Assembly (NCBI GenBank): GCA_007644065.1
Contig: VJWN01000016.1
Location: forward strand, 357,207-421,206
DNA from: Margaritispora aquatica
Taxonomy: Eukaryota; Ascomycota; Leotiomycetes; Helotiales; Discinellaceae
DNA length: 64,000 nucleotides
Reading direction: 5' to 3'
Under the pieces are notes generated by a model. It ran no database searches, was not told the DNA's origin, and saw only the letters and a program-made list of their open reading frames with translations. Numbering within the stretch: position 1 is the first letter of the stretch; every line of letters starts with the position of its first letter. Positions 48,051 through 58,732 of this stretch are shown here, one piece after another. Both the position numbers and the translations under genes were made by a program.

Positions 48051-48772
48051 ATAACGCTAACAACCCCATAGTCAAAATGGCCTCCGGCTCCCTCGCCGTC
48101 TTCTCCCCCGTGGCCCTCACACCCACGGTCCGCACCAAGATCTCCACGCTCTCGCCCACCTCCCGCGTCGCCTACCTGATCGCGCCCGACATCGAGCACC
48201 ACATCTTCCTCTCCGCCTGGCACGCCGCCTTCCCCAGCGCGCACGTCATCGGGCCCGAAGGGCTGGCCGAGAAGCGCGCCGCCATGATGCGCACCGACAA
48301 GTCCGTGACCGCCGTGCCCTTCAGCACCATCTTCACGGGGAGCAGCGACGCCGCGGCCGTCTCCGTGAGCGCCGAGTTCGACGCCGAGTTCGACGTCGAG
48401 TACTTCCCCATGCACCCCAACAAGGAGCTCGTCTTCTTCCACAAGCCCAGCAAGGTCCTCATCGAGGCCGATCTGATGTTCAACCTGCCGGCCACGGAGC
48501 AGTATTCGCGCACCGGCCTGGACGCCACCAGCGGCTGGGCCACCAAGCTGTTTGGCGCCCTCCAGAATACGAGGGGCACTGCTGTCTGGCAGAAGCGCAT
48601 GCTGTGGTATGCGATGAGCAAGGCGGATCGGCCGGGCTTCGATAAGCGCGTCCAGCGGATCGCGAGCTGGGACTTCGATACCGTCGTCCCGTGTCATGGG
48701 GATGTGATGCTGGGTGTGGGGAAGGAGGTGTTTAGCAAGGTATTTGAGTGGCATTTGTTTGGCAAGAAGTGA
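47844..48772 (+). CDS. DUF4336 family protein (metallo-beta-lactamase-like)
   Basis: Two exons, 47844-47976 and 48072-48772, joined in phase 1 and giving 277 residues. It begins MSQKLVPQNPEDVMVIRDIAPGVTTLSVPF. The segments VAYLIAPDIEHHIFLSAWHAAFPSAHVIGP, FPMHPNKELVFFHKPSKVLIEADLMFNLP and DTVVPCHGD follow the usual course of fungal DUF4336 proteins, which have a degenerate metallo-beta-lactamase fold. The function is unknown. DIEHH and PCHGD are likely metal-site remnants. Exon 2 is far richer in GC than its surroundings, with nearly all third positions G or C. This produces a long antisense open frame that I do not count. The intron carries a GAAA microsatellite. Confidence 0.85.
48014..48050. 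repeat. (GAAA)n microsatellite inside the DUF4336 intron
   Basis: About nine uninterrupted GAAA units, within the 95-base intron 47977-48071, whose length can therefore vary between strains. Confidence 0.92.
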
Positions 48773-49793
48773 GTGTGTCCTGTGTGCGCGGGCGGTGTTG
48801 GTGGTGGTGAAAATGGGGATTCGTGCGGGATGTGGATAATTTGATTGCCAATTCTGGTTTTTTGGTCATTGTTGGAGTGAGGGTGGACGATTTACCTGTT
48901 ATTTTAGGAGGGCGCGGTGTCTTTGTAACTGTGTAAGCGATATACCTTCATGCTGCGTGTAAAACAGCCTTCCCTTCCTCAAGGAGCAGGATAATATCTA
49001 ACTGAATCTCATTCACTAATTTTCCATCCATCCCTCGGCAACTTCAGTGCCAATGCAAACATCATACTTGTAACTGCAACCATAGCGACGTCTCCATATG
49101 TAGAATCATAGCGCATGATGTAGGGCATAGATTGATGTAGGGCATAGATGCAGAGCAGTAGCTTTACTTGACAATAGCTAGGTATTTATCTAATCTGACC
49201 AACAACGAACCCTAATCCTCACTGACATAGAAGCAAGAATGAATCAACACATCCAATGATATACAGAGAAAGGAACACAGCAAATAAAATCACCTCCTTA
49301 ACGTTAAGCGCTCCTAATCCCTTTGTCTAGGTAAGTGAGCCAACGCTACCTACCTATCCCACAATACCTGGGCTAAATCCCGGTGCAAGATCAGACATGT
49401 CGCCTCTTCCCCTCTTCGGCGAATAAATCCAATCGACACCAGTACACCTGCATAAGACGAAATTCACAGACATCGGAAACACTAGAGGTAGAGAACCCAT
49501 GGAGAAGTGGCATCTAAAGTAGATACGTAGGTGGGAGATGCTTGACGCGCTTTCCAGTGTGCAGCTTCAGGAATGGTGGTCACGAAGACGTCAATGTGCT
49601 AATAATGTCGAGAAGACGAGTACCCAAAACTTCAAACTTATTTCTTATTCTTCATCATGCTTGTCGGTCTATACCCATACAGACCTAAACATTTGGCTCT
49701 TTCATTCAAGAATCATATCTATAAGCCATCTGATGGCCATCCTGCCATTCCAGACTTCCCAAACACCCACCAGCACGCCCGTGCTGTTATATA
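48773..49793. other. Convergent intergenic region DUF4336 gene / VPS34
   Basis: About 1 kb between facing gene ends. It contains a 17-base direct repeat with the core GATGTAGGGCATAGAT (49117-49150) and CTACCTACCTATCC near 49350. No gene is supported. Confidence 0.6.
49117..49150. repeat. 17-bp direct tandem duplication
   Basis: Two adjacent copies of GATGTAGGGCATAGAT plus one base, seen directly. Confidence 0.85.
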
Positions 49794-52741
49794 CTAACGG
49801 AAACCCTGCACGATCCCATGCAGCCTATCAATGAACACGGGAAACAACGCCGTCGAACTGTCTTCAATCAAGGCATCAAAATGCCTAATCGCCTCTTCCT
49901 CACTCATCTCCAGATGGAATCGTTCCTGCACCTTGAACACCACCTTATCTGGTTCGATCTTGATATCCGGGATGTTGGCATCCACCATCAAGCTGAAGAG
50001 ATTGAGAATCAAATTTGAGGACTTCCGAAGCGCAGTGTAGGCAGTGAAGCAGTACTGCTTGAACTGACTGTAGTGCTCCCCATTAGCACCACCCATCCCC
50101 TCTACCATCTCAGTACAGAGTTTCATTTGAGGTGCGAAGGGCTTTGGATCGCGCCCAAGAATGAAGCCAAAATCTGCATGAAAGAAGTGGCCATCTGGAG
50201 CGAGAAGGAGATTATCAAGATGACGGTCACCGACACCTAACAAATATGTGATGACACAGTATCCCGCACATGACTTGACGTAGTTATCCATTGCCTCTCT
50301 TCGAACGCCAAGAGGTGCGGTCTTATCTGGATTGTTGGATTTTAGATACTCCAATACGGCGTTGCCCTTAAACTTCCTAACCATGGTCTGCAAGGTCATC
50401 GACGGAACAAATTGCACGGCTCCAGCAGTAGCCCCGGTAGCAAGGATCTTGTAAGGAGATAACTTCAAATTGAGATTTTCCTTCTGAAGCAGCTGATCCA
50501 TAAGAGTAATGATTTGTATCACTAGCTGATCTTGCCTCAGATCATCGCCTGTCTTGAAAATGATCTGATATTTGGCTCCTGATACCATCTTGAATGTCAA
50601 CATGATTGGTGATAAAGATGACTTGAAGATGTTAGTTTCTAGTGGTTCAATACCAATGATCTGTATTGATGGGTCCAGCGGTAATTCCAAAGGAGGATTA
50701 ATGGTTATGAGCTCATTCTTTGGGTCAGCAAGGAACTGTTTGAGACGTTCTGTTTTTCGAGCTATGGAATCCCTAGATGTTTTGATATCCATCGAAATCC
50801 TTGAAAGCACAGTAATAAGCTCAGCCTGGCGAAGTAGAGTTTTTCTTATGTTGATTCCTCTTGGTGTTCCAGCTAATCTCATCATGAAATCATACTCAAC
50901 CTTGGCAAAAAGTTTGCGATATCCCGCACCTTGGTCGGCGCTCTTATCGTCACACTCAACCATCAAATACCAATGGAAGTGGTTGCCGAGAATGAAATTG
51001 TCTGCCGCTCTTGTGATGAGAAAGTTGGCAAGAGAGGAATTTTGGGTGGCATCCTCGATTGATTCGGGAGAGATTCGCTCAAATTTGAGTGCCTGAACCA
51101 GCTGTAGAAGGTACAACAGTAACTCAGCGTCATCTGCTTGGCGTAGTCGCTCAACAGCAAACCTTCGGACTTCTGGATTGTCAAAAGTTGGTCCCAGGAG
51201 TTCAAGGGCATCATCGACATCAACATCTTTCCAAAATTTTGACAGCATCTTGGTGGCATCGCTTGCCTCGCCATTTTCATGCCAGTTCACAGCTTTCACA
51301 AACTTCGTCAATCCTTTCTTCTCTCTCGTTAGATAATATCGGTATTTCCAGATGAGATCTTTGTCTTCCGAAGACAATGGATATGTCGGTGAATATGTCA
51401 TAATATGGTTGAGTTCGTCTCGGACTTTTGCATTTGGCTTCAAATCCTTGTCAAGCATTCCCGAACGATGGCTTCTGACAAGTCGGCGATGCTTGCTCTC
51501 AGCAGGGTTATCTCGTGCGCCAACTTCTGGATCATAAACTCTGACAAGTCGACCACCAAAACCATGATCTCCATGATCACCCAGTCCATCAATACCTGGG
51601 CCGAATTGGACTTCCGGAGGTGGCTTCAACATGATGTTTGACTGAGAAGCTGACATCTGTTGTAGAGAAGATATAGATGGGGGTGGATATTCGTGATCCG
51701 CAAAGACTATTGGAAAATCAAACCGAGGCAATTCCAGATATAGTGTGAATCTTTCGTCTTCTATCGCAGCTTCATCGGCATCTTTATCGTCTGTGTTCTC
51801 GTCTGTGTCATTGCCTACCTCGCCGTCAAGGTTCAGATCATTAGTATATTTTCGGGATCGCCTTCTCTGCATGGCCTTGAGAGTTGTGCTAGATGCTTGC
51901 TGTCCTCGTTTTTCTACACCTCGAAACACTAAATGATCCAACCATTCAATTCGAGGTATTTCGCCCATTTCATGTTTCTTGAACAATTTCTCGAGCCTGT
52001 CTGACTCCTCATCCTCCTTATCTACCGGTTCTATGATATCCTTTCCCTTTCCACCATCGGTGCGACCTTTTGGGAGAACCGCGGGAGTCGTGGTAGAATC
52101 CAGGCCATCAGCGGCTTTGCGACGGTGAACATAGCACTTTTGACGGCCTTTCTGGAGCTGATTCTCCTTATCAAATAGAGGCAATGTTGTACCACCAAAT
52201 GGAATTGCATGCCCGTGTGCATCATCGCCGCCAGTTGGTGAAAGATCCCATATTGTGATTGCGAGCTGCGAGGACAGAGGTAGTGTCGAGTAATTTATGG
52301 GTAATGTTAACCACTCATTCCATCTAGCAAAGAGTCAGTGTCGTGATTAGATGAACCAAGGTGACACTGCTGCACTGACCTTCTTTCATTCCGGAAGGAT
52401 TTGTATGCTGTCTGTACTGGTACTGTCAAGGGTTTTGAGTCCGCCCATAGTTGAACAGTGACGTAAAGATCCGAGTGAGGGCTGTAGATGTGTGAGCCCT
52501 AGTAATCGTATTGATGATGCCTACTAAGTGCAAGTACCTTAGATTTGACCCGATGTGTCGCAGGTCTGACCTTCTAATCAAAGTAGAAAATGGTATGGGT
52601 GTTTGTTCTCCCTCAAGGCTGACACTATGAACATATTAGACTTCAAAGCTTGTTACTTGGATACATTGTCACAGGAGCTTACATTCTAATATTCACTGGT
52701 ATCTTGAGGGCTTCGGAGCTGGCAAAGGAGAACGAATCCAT
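49794..52741 (-). CDS. VPS34: Phosphatidylinositol 3-kinase Vps34 (class III)
   Basis: Makes PtdIns3P on endosomes and phagophores, for vacuolar sorting and autophagy, in complex with Vps15 and Beclin-type Vps30. Exons are 52683-52741 (start MDSFSFASSEALKIP), 52538-52624, 52380-52481 and 49794-52323, giving 925 residues, the usual length. The C2 part (SDLYVTVQLWADSKPL, LAITIWDLSP) comes first. The helical PIK domain follows (residues about 330-530), then the kinase lobe with MLTFKMVSG, KTGDDLRQDQLV, the catalytic loop GVGDRHLDNLLL near 780 and HADFGFILGRDPK. The C-terminus ends IDRLHGIVQGFR, the membrane-binding helix. The third exon uses the CAG at 52482-52484; an earlier TAG would break the frame. 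Confidence 0.95.
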
Positions 52742-53294
52742 GGCCCATCTTCTCTGTATAGAGGATGGTGGATATGGGGGGGTGGTTTATGGAGGGGAGG
52801 AGGAGGAGGAGGCTGAAAAATGAAGGGGAGCTCTGACAAGAACTGGGTATGTATCGGCTGCAGCATCATCATCTTGGTTCCACAGGAACAAAGCACCTAA
52901 ATTGTCTGTGCATCAGCCGCCCACAGGCTGTGGATCATAGTGGAAACTCCCTTTCCCTCCCACTTGCTTAGCCTAATCCACTCAAGACAAGCTGCCCACC
53001 ACGCGATCTCGTGAATATGGTACTTCCCTGACAGACGCGCTCTTCTCTCGCAAATTTCAATTATCTTCAATCGCAAAAATCATAGTGAGAGTTGACGCGC
53101 CTCTCATACTGAACCAGAGTATATCAAACGAATATCCCCCGCAAAGCGACCTCATCTTGTTCAGTTATCTCTTTAATCAATCTCAACGGTGCCTGGTTTC
53201 TGCTGCGCGCACATCGGCGATACTCTGATTTGCGACAACAACAACAACAACGAACGTCAAACGCGAATAGATAGAGACATTCCCACCAGAAATC
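52742..53294. promoter_or_regulatory. Bidirectional promoter VPS34 / NSE4
   Basis: 553 bases separate two start codons facing away from each other. It contains a GGAGGAGGAGG purine run near 52795-52812. No defined element was recognised. Confidence 0.45.
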
Positions 53295-54734
53295 ATGCCG
53301 CGAGCTGCCAAAATGTCCGAATCGCCGGCGCCGGGCTTGGAAGAGGATATTTACGGCGCATCTCCCCCACCAAGCAACCAACGGCAGCGACGGCAGCAAG
53401 GTCACATTGCGGTAGATGATGCAGCATCGCCAAATACATCAGCGTCTTCGGATAAGGAAAATGCATCTTTGGGAATGGGAAAGGGCAAGGGAAAAGCGCC
53501 AATGGGTCCTCCCCGTGCACCTTCAGAACAGAACAAGAGGAAAAGGCCGGCTGGACGTGAACCTTCTTTGGATCGCGCACGAAGGCGGCGAACGGTGGAG
53601 GTGGAAGATGAAGAATCTGACCTTGAATATGATCCGGATCAGAGTATTGAGACTAGGAGGCGTCTTCGCAAGAACTTAAGAGGCTTGACCAAGAATCTCC
53701 AGGACAAAAGTGCAGAAGCTCTAGAACCGGATTCGACTATTCTTCGAGATACGCTTATCGAAGCAGATGGTCTAACCAGCCAAGTCAAACAAACTTCTGA
53801 TGCGACTATTGATTCTCGATTATTAGTTCAGGTTGCGGATGCCACATACAAGAAGGTCTTAGGGAATGCTGCGGGGGATACTTCTCAAGGTATTGATATT
53901 GAGGAGTTCATCTCAAAGGTCAAAACGTTCATGAGAGGGGGCTCTATGTTGGCTGCAAGGAGTGCCACTCAAGCGCAGGATCAAGAGGAGATTGACGGAG
54001 ATATGCTCGACTGGGAGTATCTAGGACGGAATGCTTGTGTTAAGCATTGTCTGAGACCAGGTCTTCCAGGCTTCCTGCTTGGTCCTTTATCCGTTGAGAA
54101 ACGGGCGAAAAGAGTGGTTGTTCGCAAGGCAGCTTTCAGACCGAATGCCATCAGAGAGACTCGACCCGAAGTCGTCAACGTGGATGATATCGAGAAGAAC
54201 GATAATGCGAATCTGTCGACTCTATGCGTACAAATTAAAGAAAAGCTATACATGTCACGGCAAGCAGCAATGGCTGCTGTGGATGAATTAGCCACTGACG
54301 ACATTACTCCAGAGGAAGCCGAAGAGCTATGCGATCAGTATAGTGTTTCTCCTGCAGGCGGCTTTGCACTTTTCAAATTTGTCATAAATCCTCACTCATT
54401 TGGTCAGACTGTCGAGAATATGTTTTACACGAGTTTCTTGATACGAGATGGAATCATTGGTATTGAAATGGATGATCGGGGGCTCCCATATTTAAGTAAG
54501 TTCCTCCCTCGCTCAATCCTATACAGCTCTAACACACAAACAGTGACAAAGGTTGAACCTGGAGAGGCCAAGCCGAAACCAAATCCCAATCATCCAAGGC
54601 ATCAAGCAATTCTCGCGCTAGATATGGCCACCTGGCGGGAATTAATAGAGACCTTCGACATCACAGAGTCGATAATTCCGCATAGAGAAGAAGAGGAGCA
54701 TAGTAATATTGGGAAAACTGGATGGTATGCATAG
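53295..54734 (+). CDS. NSE4: Nse4, kleisin subunit of the SMC5-SMC6 complex
   Basis: Nuclear protein that bridges the Smc5 and Smc6 heads in DNA repair and replication-fork stability. Exons 53295-54495 and 54544-54734 give 463 residues. The N-terminus is disordered and basic (GKGKGKAPMGP, NKRKRPAGREPSLDRARRRR). Next is the helical Smc6-neck-binding part (RRRLRKNLRGLTKNLQDK). The conserved Nse4 C-terminal winged-helix region follows: GGFALFKFVINPHSFGQTVEN, DGIIGIEMDDRGLPYL, then the ending in RHQAILALDMATWRELIETF and GKTGWYA. The intron of 48 bases is a multiple of three and has no stop. Splicing it restores LPYLMTKVEPGE, while retention inserts 16 residues. The start is the first ATG in frame. 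Confidence 0.92.
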   Translation: MPRAAKMSESPAPGLEEDIYGASPPPSNQRQRRQQGHIAVDDAASPNTSASSDKENASLGMGKGKGKAPMGPPRAPSEQNKRKRPAGREPSLDRARRRRTVEVEDEESDLEYDPDQSIETRRRLRKNLRGLTKNLQDKSAEALEPDSTILRDTLIEADGLTSQVKQTSDATIDSRLLVQVADATYKKVLGNAAGDTSQGIDIEEFISKVKTFMRGGSMLAARSATQAQDQEEIDGDMLDWEYLGRNACVKHCLRPGLPGFLLGPLSVEKRAKRVVVRKAAFRPNAIRETRPEVVNVDDIEKNDNANLSTLCVQIKEKLYMSRQAAMAAVDELATDDITPEEAEELCDQYSVSPAGGFALFKFVINPHSFGQTVENMFYTSFLIRDGIIGIEMDDRGLPYLSKFLPRSILYSSNTQTVTKVEPGEAKPKPNPNHPRHQAILALDMATWRELIETFDITESIIPHREEEEHSNIGKTGWYA

Positions 54735-55718
54735 ATTTCGGCAATCATTTGCACGTTGGCGTTGGTGGGGTTTAGATTTACACGGCCTATCACTTTTATG
54801 ATTGTAAAAAAAAATAAGAAAGGGACACCGGACTGGGGGCATAGGCGCTCATGGTCAGGATTTTGCTATCTAGGGCTGGCTACATAGGATGAGCCTTGGG
54901 GGCGTTCATGGGATTTCGACGACCTGCATTTGTTATGAGAAATGTTTGATATCGTTGTGGTGTGGATTCTTTGTCAATATTCTAGCTGTTGTGGCAGTAC
55001 TTCTTATACAATACTCAGCAAGCGCATGTGGCCAGCTGCTCAGATTCAAGGTTTCACTTTGATTTGTGTTCATGATATGATTTCGCGCCTTCTTGGACTC
55101 CTAGCGGTACCATCAGAAGGTGAACTTAGTGCGCAAACTACATGTCAGTGATCTATCTTTCAGTTTTCTTATCCTCCTTTCATGGTTCAAACCTGCCGAA
55201 GAGCTTTGAGGAAATTTGACTGCACCGAGCTCGTGATACCTTCAAGAGAGATCCAATCGGTCTTTTGGAGCCATTTCCTTCATATTCATGGTAGAACTCG
55301 TCGAGTGAAATGAGACATGTAGTAGAGGTAGGTAACACAAGAAGTTGAAGTATTGGTGAATGATGTTAACGAAGGATATGCTAAGCGCTCCATCGAGAGC
55401 GTATCTCGAGTCACTGGATGTTGCCTGAGTACATCAATTCAGCCTCTTACTTTGAACTCTACAGTGAAGGCGAACTTCTACTCTACAAGATTCGCTTGTC
55501 CTCAACCGAGATGTCCCATATAAACCGCCTCTCCACACTCTGAACAAACAACGTTTCGACACTTAATACTTCAGATTACCTTAAGGCTTTCACTCATCTA
55601 CAATTAACATCTATCATACTTTAGCACCTTGGCATATATCTGCCTACCTTCTTCTTTATTATCTCCCTAAACAAACGACCCCGACGGAGATCGACGCACA
55701 TACAAGATCGTCTTCACC
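54735..55718. other. Intergenic region between NSE4 and the cysteine-rich relic
   Basis: About 1 kb. Short poly-A runs follow NSE4. The last 150 bases before 55719 look like a normal promoter and leader, with CT-rich stretches. No gene is seen. Confidence 0.5.
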
Positions 55719-57517
55719 ATGCAGCTCTCCACGCTACTTCCCTTAGCCGGGTAGCCGGGTTGCTGAGCTTTGCTCTTGCAGCAGCTCTGCTAACTGTTCA
55801 GGCTCAAAAGTTGGACTCGCTGTGGAGCGCAATGTCAATGTGGAGAAGTGCAAGCCGGGTCCCTACATGTGTGCAGGCAACGGACCTGGATTCGTACGTT
55901 CACTTTTCACTTTCACATTCTTTCTTTTCGTTGAAATCCCTTCTTTCCTGTTCACTTTCCCCTGCGTCATTCTTACGCCATCTTGCATCTATTTTTAACT
56001 GTCTTGCACCTCACTTTGGTGTCGCCTTCACTTTTCGCTTGCACGAACTCGCTTACCTCCCGTTTCCTTCCCGTGCACACTCCTCGCCCTACATAACTGT
56101 CAACTCGACACACACAGTCTCATCACCATAAAGCACGACCTAATTATTGTTCTTAGTCTCGCAGCTCGTCTGCACTCCCGCAGGCGAATAGATCCCGGGA
56201 GGTACTTGCATCGGGCTAGGTTGCCGCCAGCTCACTACAAACGACTCTCCATATTGTACCTCCACGAAAGAGGCATCCAAGTCCCCAGAAATCGAAGACA
56301 ACTGTACCAGCCCTATCTGTGGCGTACCATATGTCTTGCACGAACCTTCTAAAGCAATCCAAGCCCGTGAGAACCAATGCCTCGGCTCCGTCTCTGAAGT
56401 CGTTCTCCGTCCATCTTGCCAAACAGCCCAGATTGGTGTAGCCATCCATACCCCATCAAAGAGCGATGACCCGGATGCCATGAGAAATTGCAGAATCGGT
56501 AGCTACATCTGCACAGGCGCCTCTGGACGATATGTATGTCTTGTTATTCCACTTTCTCCTACCCGTACGTAGTTCTGTACTATAAACTAACATGCGTTAT
56601 TGGCTATGTGAACTCCAGATGGTTGGTAAATCATCGGTGTTTGTGTTAATGTGTATTGCCAGCAAATCGGCGATGTCCCGTATTGCATCGCTTTCCCACA
56701 TGGCAGCGCTCCAGGCAGTTCGGCAGTCTCAAACCGTGATTCAAGTGTCGCAAGCAAAGAGTGTGTCGGTCCAGCCTCTGAAGTTGCTGCCCGTCCAGTA
56801 TGCCAAGTCCCATTCTCGCTAGTTTCTCAACTGCATCGCCCTTCGCCTCAAACGCCAAATTTTGCAGTCCTGGAACATATATCTGTAGGTAAGACCGCAT
56901 GAATGTCATTGTAAGCTCTCCGTCTTCCCATCGTATCAATAATTCGCTGTTGAGTATCTTCTCGGCTAACAAGCACAGTGGCTCTGCGACACCAACCAAA
57001 ATTGGATCCCAGCAGGACACTGCGACTACGAGAACTCGTGCGAATACGTCAGCGGCACACCATACTGCTATTCTGGAGACACCACACTGCCACCTGCGGG
57101 TCCCATCCAAATCGGTATCCGCGACGAGGACCACACACCCGCCATCTCTGGTCGCACTAACACCAACCCAACCACCAAAACAGACACAACATGCGCCGGC
57201 CCCATCGCCGAAGTGGCCCTCCGCCCAGCTTGCACAGTCGATGCGAGCTTCGAGATGAGTCCCGGCTCGATCCAATCTTTCCACAAGATCTCAACGGCTG
57301 CCACGCATGCAAAGCAGAGTTGGGGCTGTAACCCAGGGACTTATGCGTGCTGGGCACCTAATCCAGAATTTTTCTCAGGTTTCTTGAGACGAATAGGTTG
57401 GATTGAGAACTGAACTTGTGCTAGATTGTCTGTAATTCCGATCGCGACTGGCAGATTGCAGGTCGCTGTGGGGATTTGCAATGCTATGAGATTGGCAATT
57501 CGCCTTATTGCGGATAG
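55719..57517 (+). pseudogene. Decayed gene for a secreted protein of tandem cysteine-rich units
   Basis: The family is not recognised. Four related units can be read on the plus strand, each of the form C-x-PGTY-x-C ... VC-x5-W-x5-C-x4-C-x-IG-x-x-PYC, linked by EV-LRP-C segments. Examples are KCKPGPYMCAGNGPGF, CNPGTYACWAPNPEF, WLCDTNQNWIPAGHC, IVCNSDRDWQIAGRC, CYEIGNSPYC and CAGPIAEVALRPAC. The start codon 55719 heads a signal-peptide-like run, but the frame stops after 11 codons. In-frame stops sit at 56189-56191 (TAG where Trp is expected) and 56627-56629 (TAA after Trp). The frame also shifts near 55800, 56815-56860 and 57350. Introns follow the first half of each unit. The last unit ends normally with TAG at 57515-57517. 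Function is unknown; extracellular location is inferred. Assembly errors could explain single lesions, not all of them. Confidence 0.65.
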
Positions 57518-58732
57518 GTCCACCACAAGGGCGTAATGGGGACGTCTTCAAGTCATTTGGTGACGAACTCTGCCTGGTGATTTGGCCTTGGTCTGAAGTT
57601 TGTACTGTGTGAAGCCAGGGAAGTGCATTCGATATCTTTTGCTGCATGGGATCTCGGGCTGAGATGGCGTATCGTTGCTTTTCTACTGCTGCTTGATAAG
57701 TAGTCGTTAGTATACTTCTTAGATATCGATCATGGGGATACAGTCACTACCTACCTACCTTGCCTATCTAGCTTGCTGGCCTGTCTTAGAAGCAGTCCTG
57801 TTGATTCCGGAGTTGTATGTGATATAATGTGTTTTCACCCTTCCTCGCCTCTCCGAATGACTTTCTTTATTCAGTATCGATATGGAATAAACTTAGTTCG
57901 AATGAGGATAGCGCGATGTTTCTATTCTAGTCTTTACATGATGAGAAGAGCAGAGAGAGGGAAAAGGTCTGAGAGTTTGTCCCTTAATAGAACTAGGATA
58001 GAGATTGGGAGGTACCTAACCTGGGCATCTGACTAGTCACTTCAAACTTCAAATACACATATGTATCTGATCTCAAGCTTCCAACCAGAGACCAAACAAG
58101 AATCCCATCAAGCTGTATGATATGATATCGTTTGTCATTGACATCCCCATTAATATCTATCTCCCACCCTCTCTTCAAAGCAAACCAACCAATTCTCAAC
58201 TCATCACATGAGCTCTCATATCTACCCTCAAAACAAGCATAGATGGTATCACCAAGCAAAATTCCCATTCCACTCTCTTCCTTCCCAATCTTCTTGTAAC
58301 TCCTTCAAGTAGAGATTCCAAAGAGCTAGGCATACAAGCTTCGCAGTACAATGCAATGCAATAACATATGACTTTTCCCACACCATATATACTTCCTTCT
58401 CCATCCTCGTCAATGTAAATCCGGTACTCCTGCTCCTGCTGTTTTCTCCTCTTGGAAAGCCCCTTCTAGCCAAGTAGATTGTTGGCTGAATGGTAGAAAC
58501 CTGATCGATGATCGAAAGAGCGAATTTCGCGTATTTTGGGAGATAGGCGCGAGTATGGATATCGAAAAAAAAAGTTTTGTAGTGTGATATGTAGTGAAGG
58601 TAGGAAGGTTATATGCAAATCGGCTCGGCTCGGCTCGGCTCGGTTTAACTAGGAGAGAGCATTATCCAGCTCCTCCGGTTCAATATCGTCCACTCCAGTG
58701 GCAACCTTAATAAAGGTAATCCCCTCGCTTGA
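57518..58732. other. Convergent intergenic region
   Basis: About 1.2 kb, AT-rich, with CTACCTACCTACC near 57748 and the CGGCT repeat at 58621-58643. No gene is supported. Confidence 0.5.
58621..58643. repeat. (CGGCT)n pentanucleotide repeat
   Basis: Four full CGGCT units and a partial fifth, close to the 3' end of the bHLH gene. Confidence 0.88.

Noticed and set aside
47708..48754. Antisense open frame of 348 codons over the DUF4336 gene
   Set aside because: It mirrors the high-GC third positions of the plus-strand gene, has no family motifs and runs through the intron and leader of the real gene.
55180..55200. GGTTCAAACC, similar to a tRNA T-arm
   Set aside because: No matching acceptor stem, D-arm or A/B-box spacing around it.
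56182..56191. Reading GAATAG as a splice acceptor to avoid the TAG stop in the relic
   Set aside because: It would discard the segment LVCTPAGE, which aligns well with IVCNSDRDW and WLCDTNQNW, and would not cure the other lesions.
56646..57284. Minus-strand open frame of 212 codons
   Set aside because: The plus strand here carries the repeated cysteine units with conserved spacing; the minus frame has no such order.
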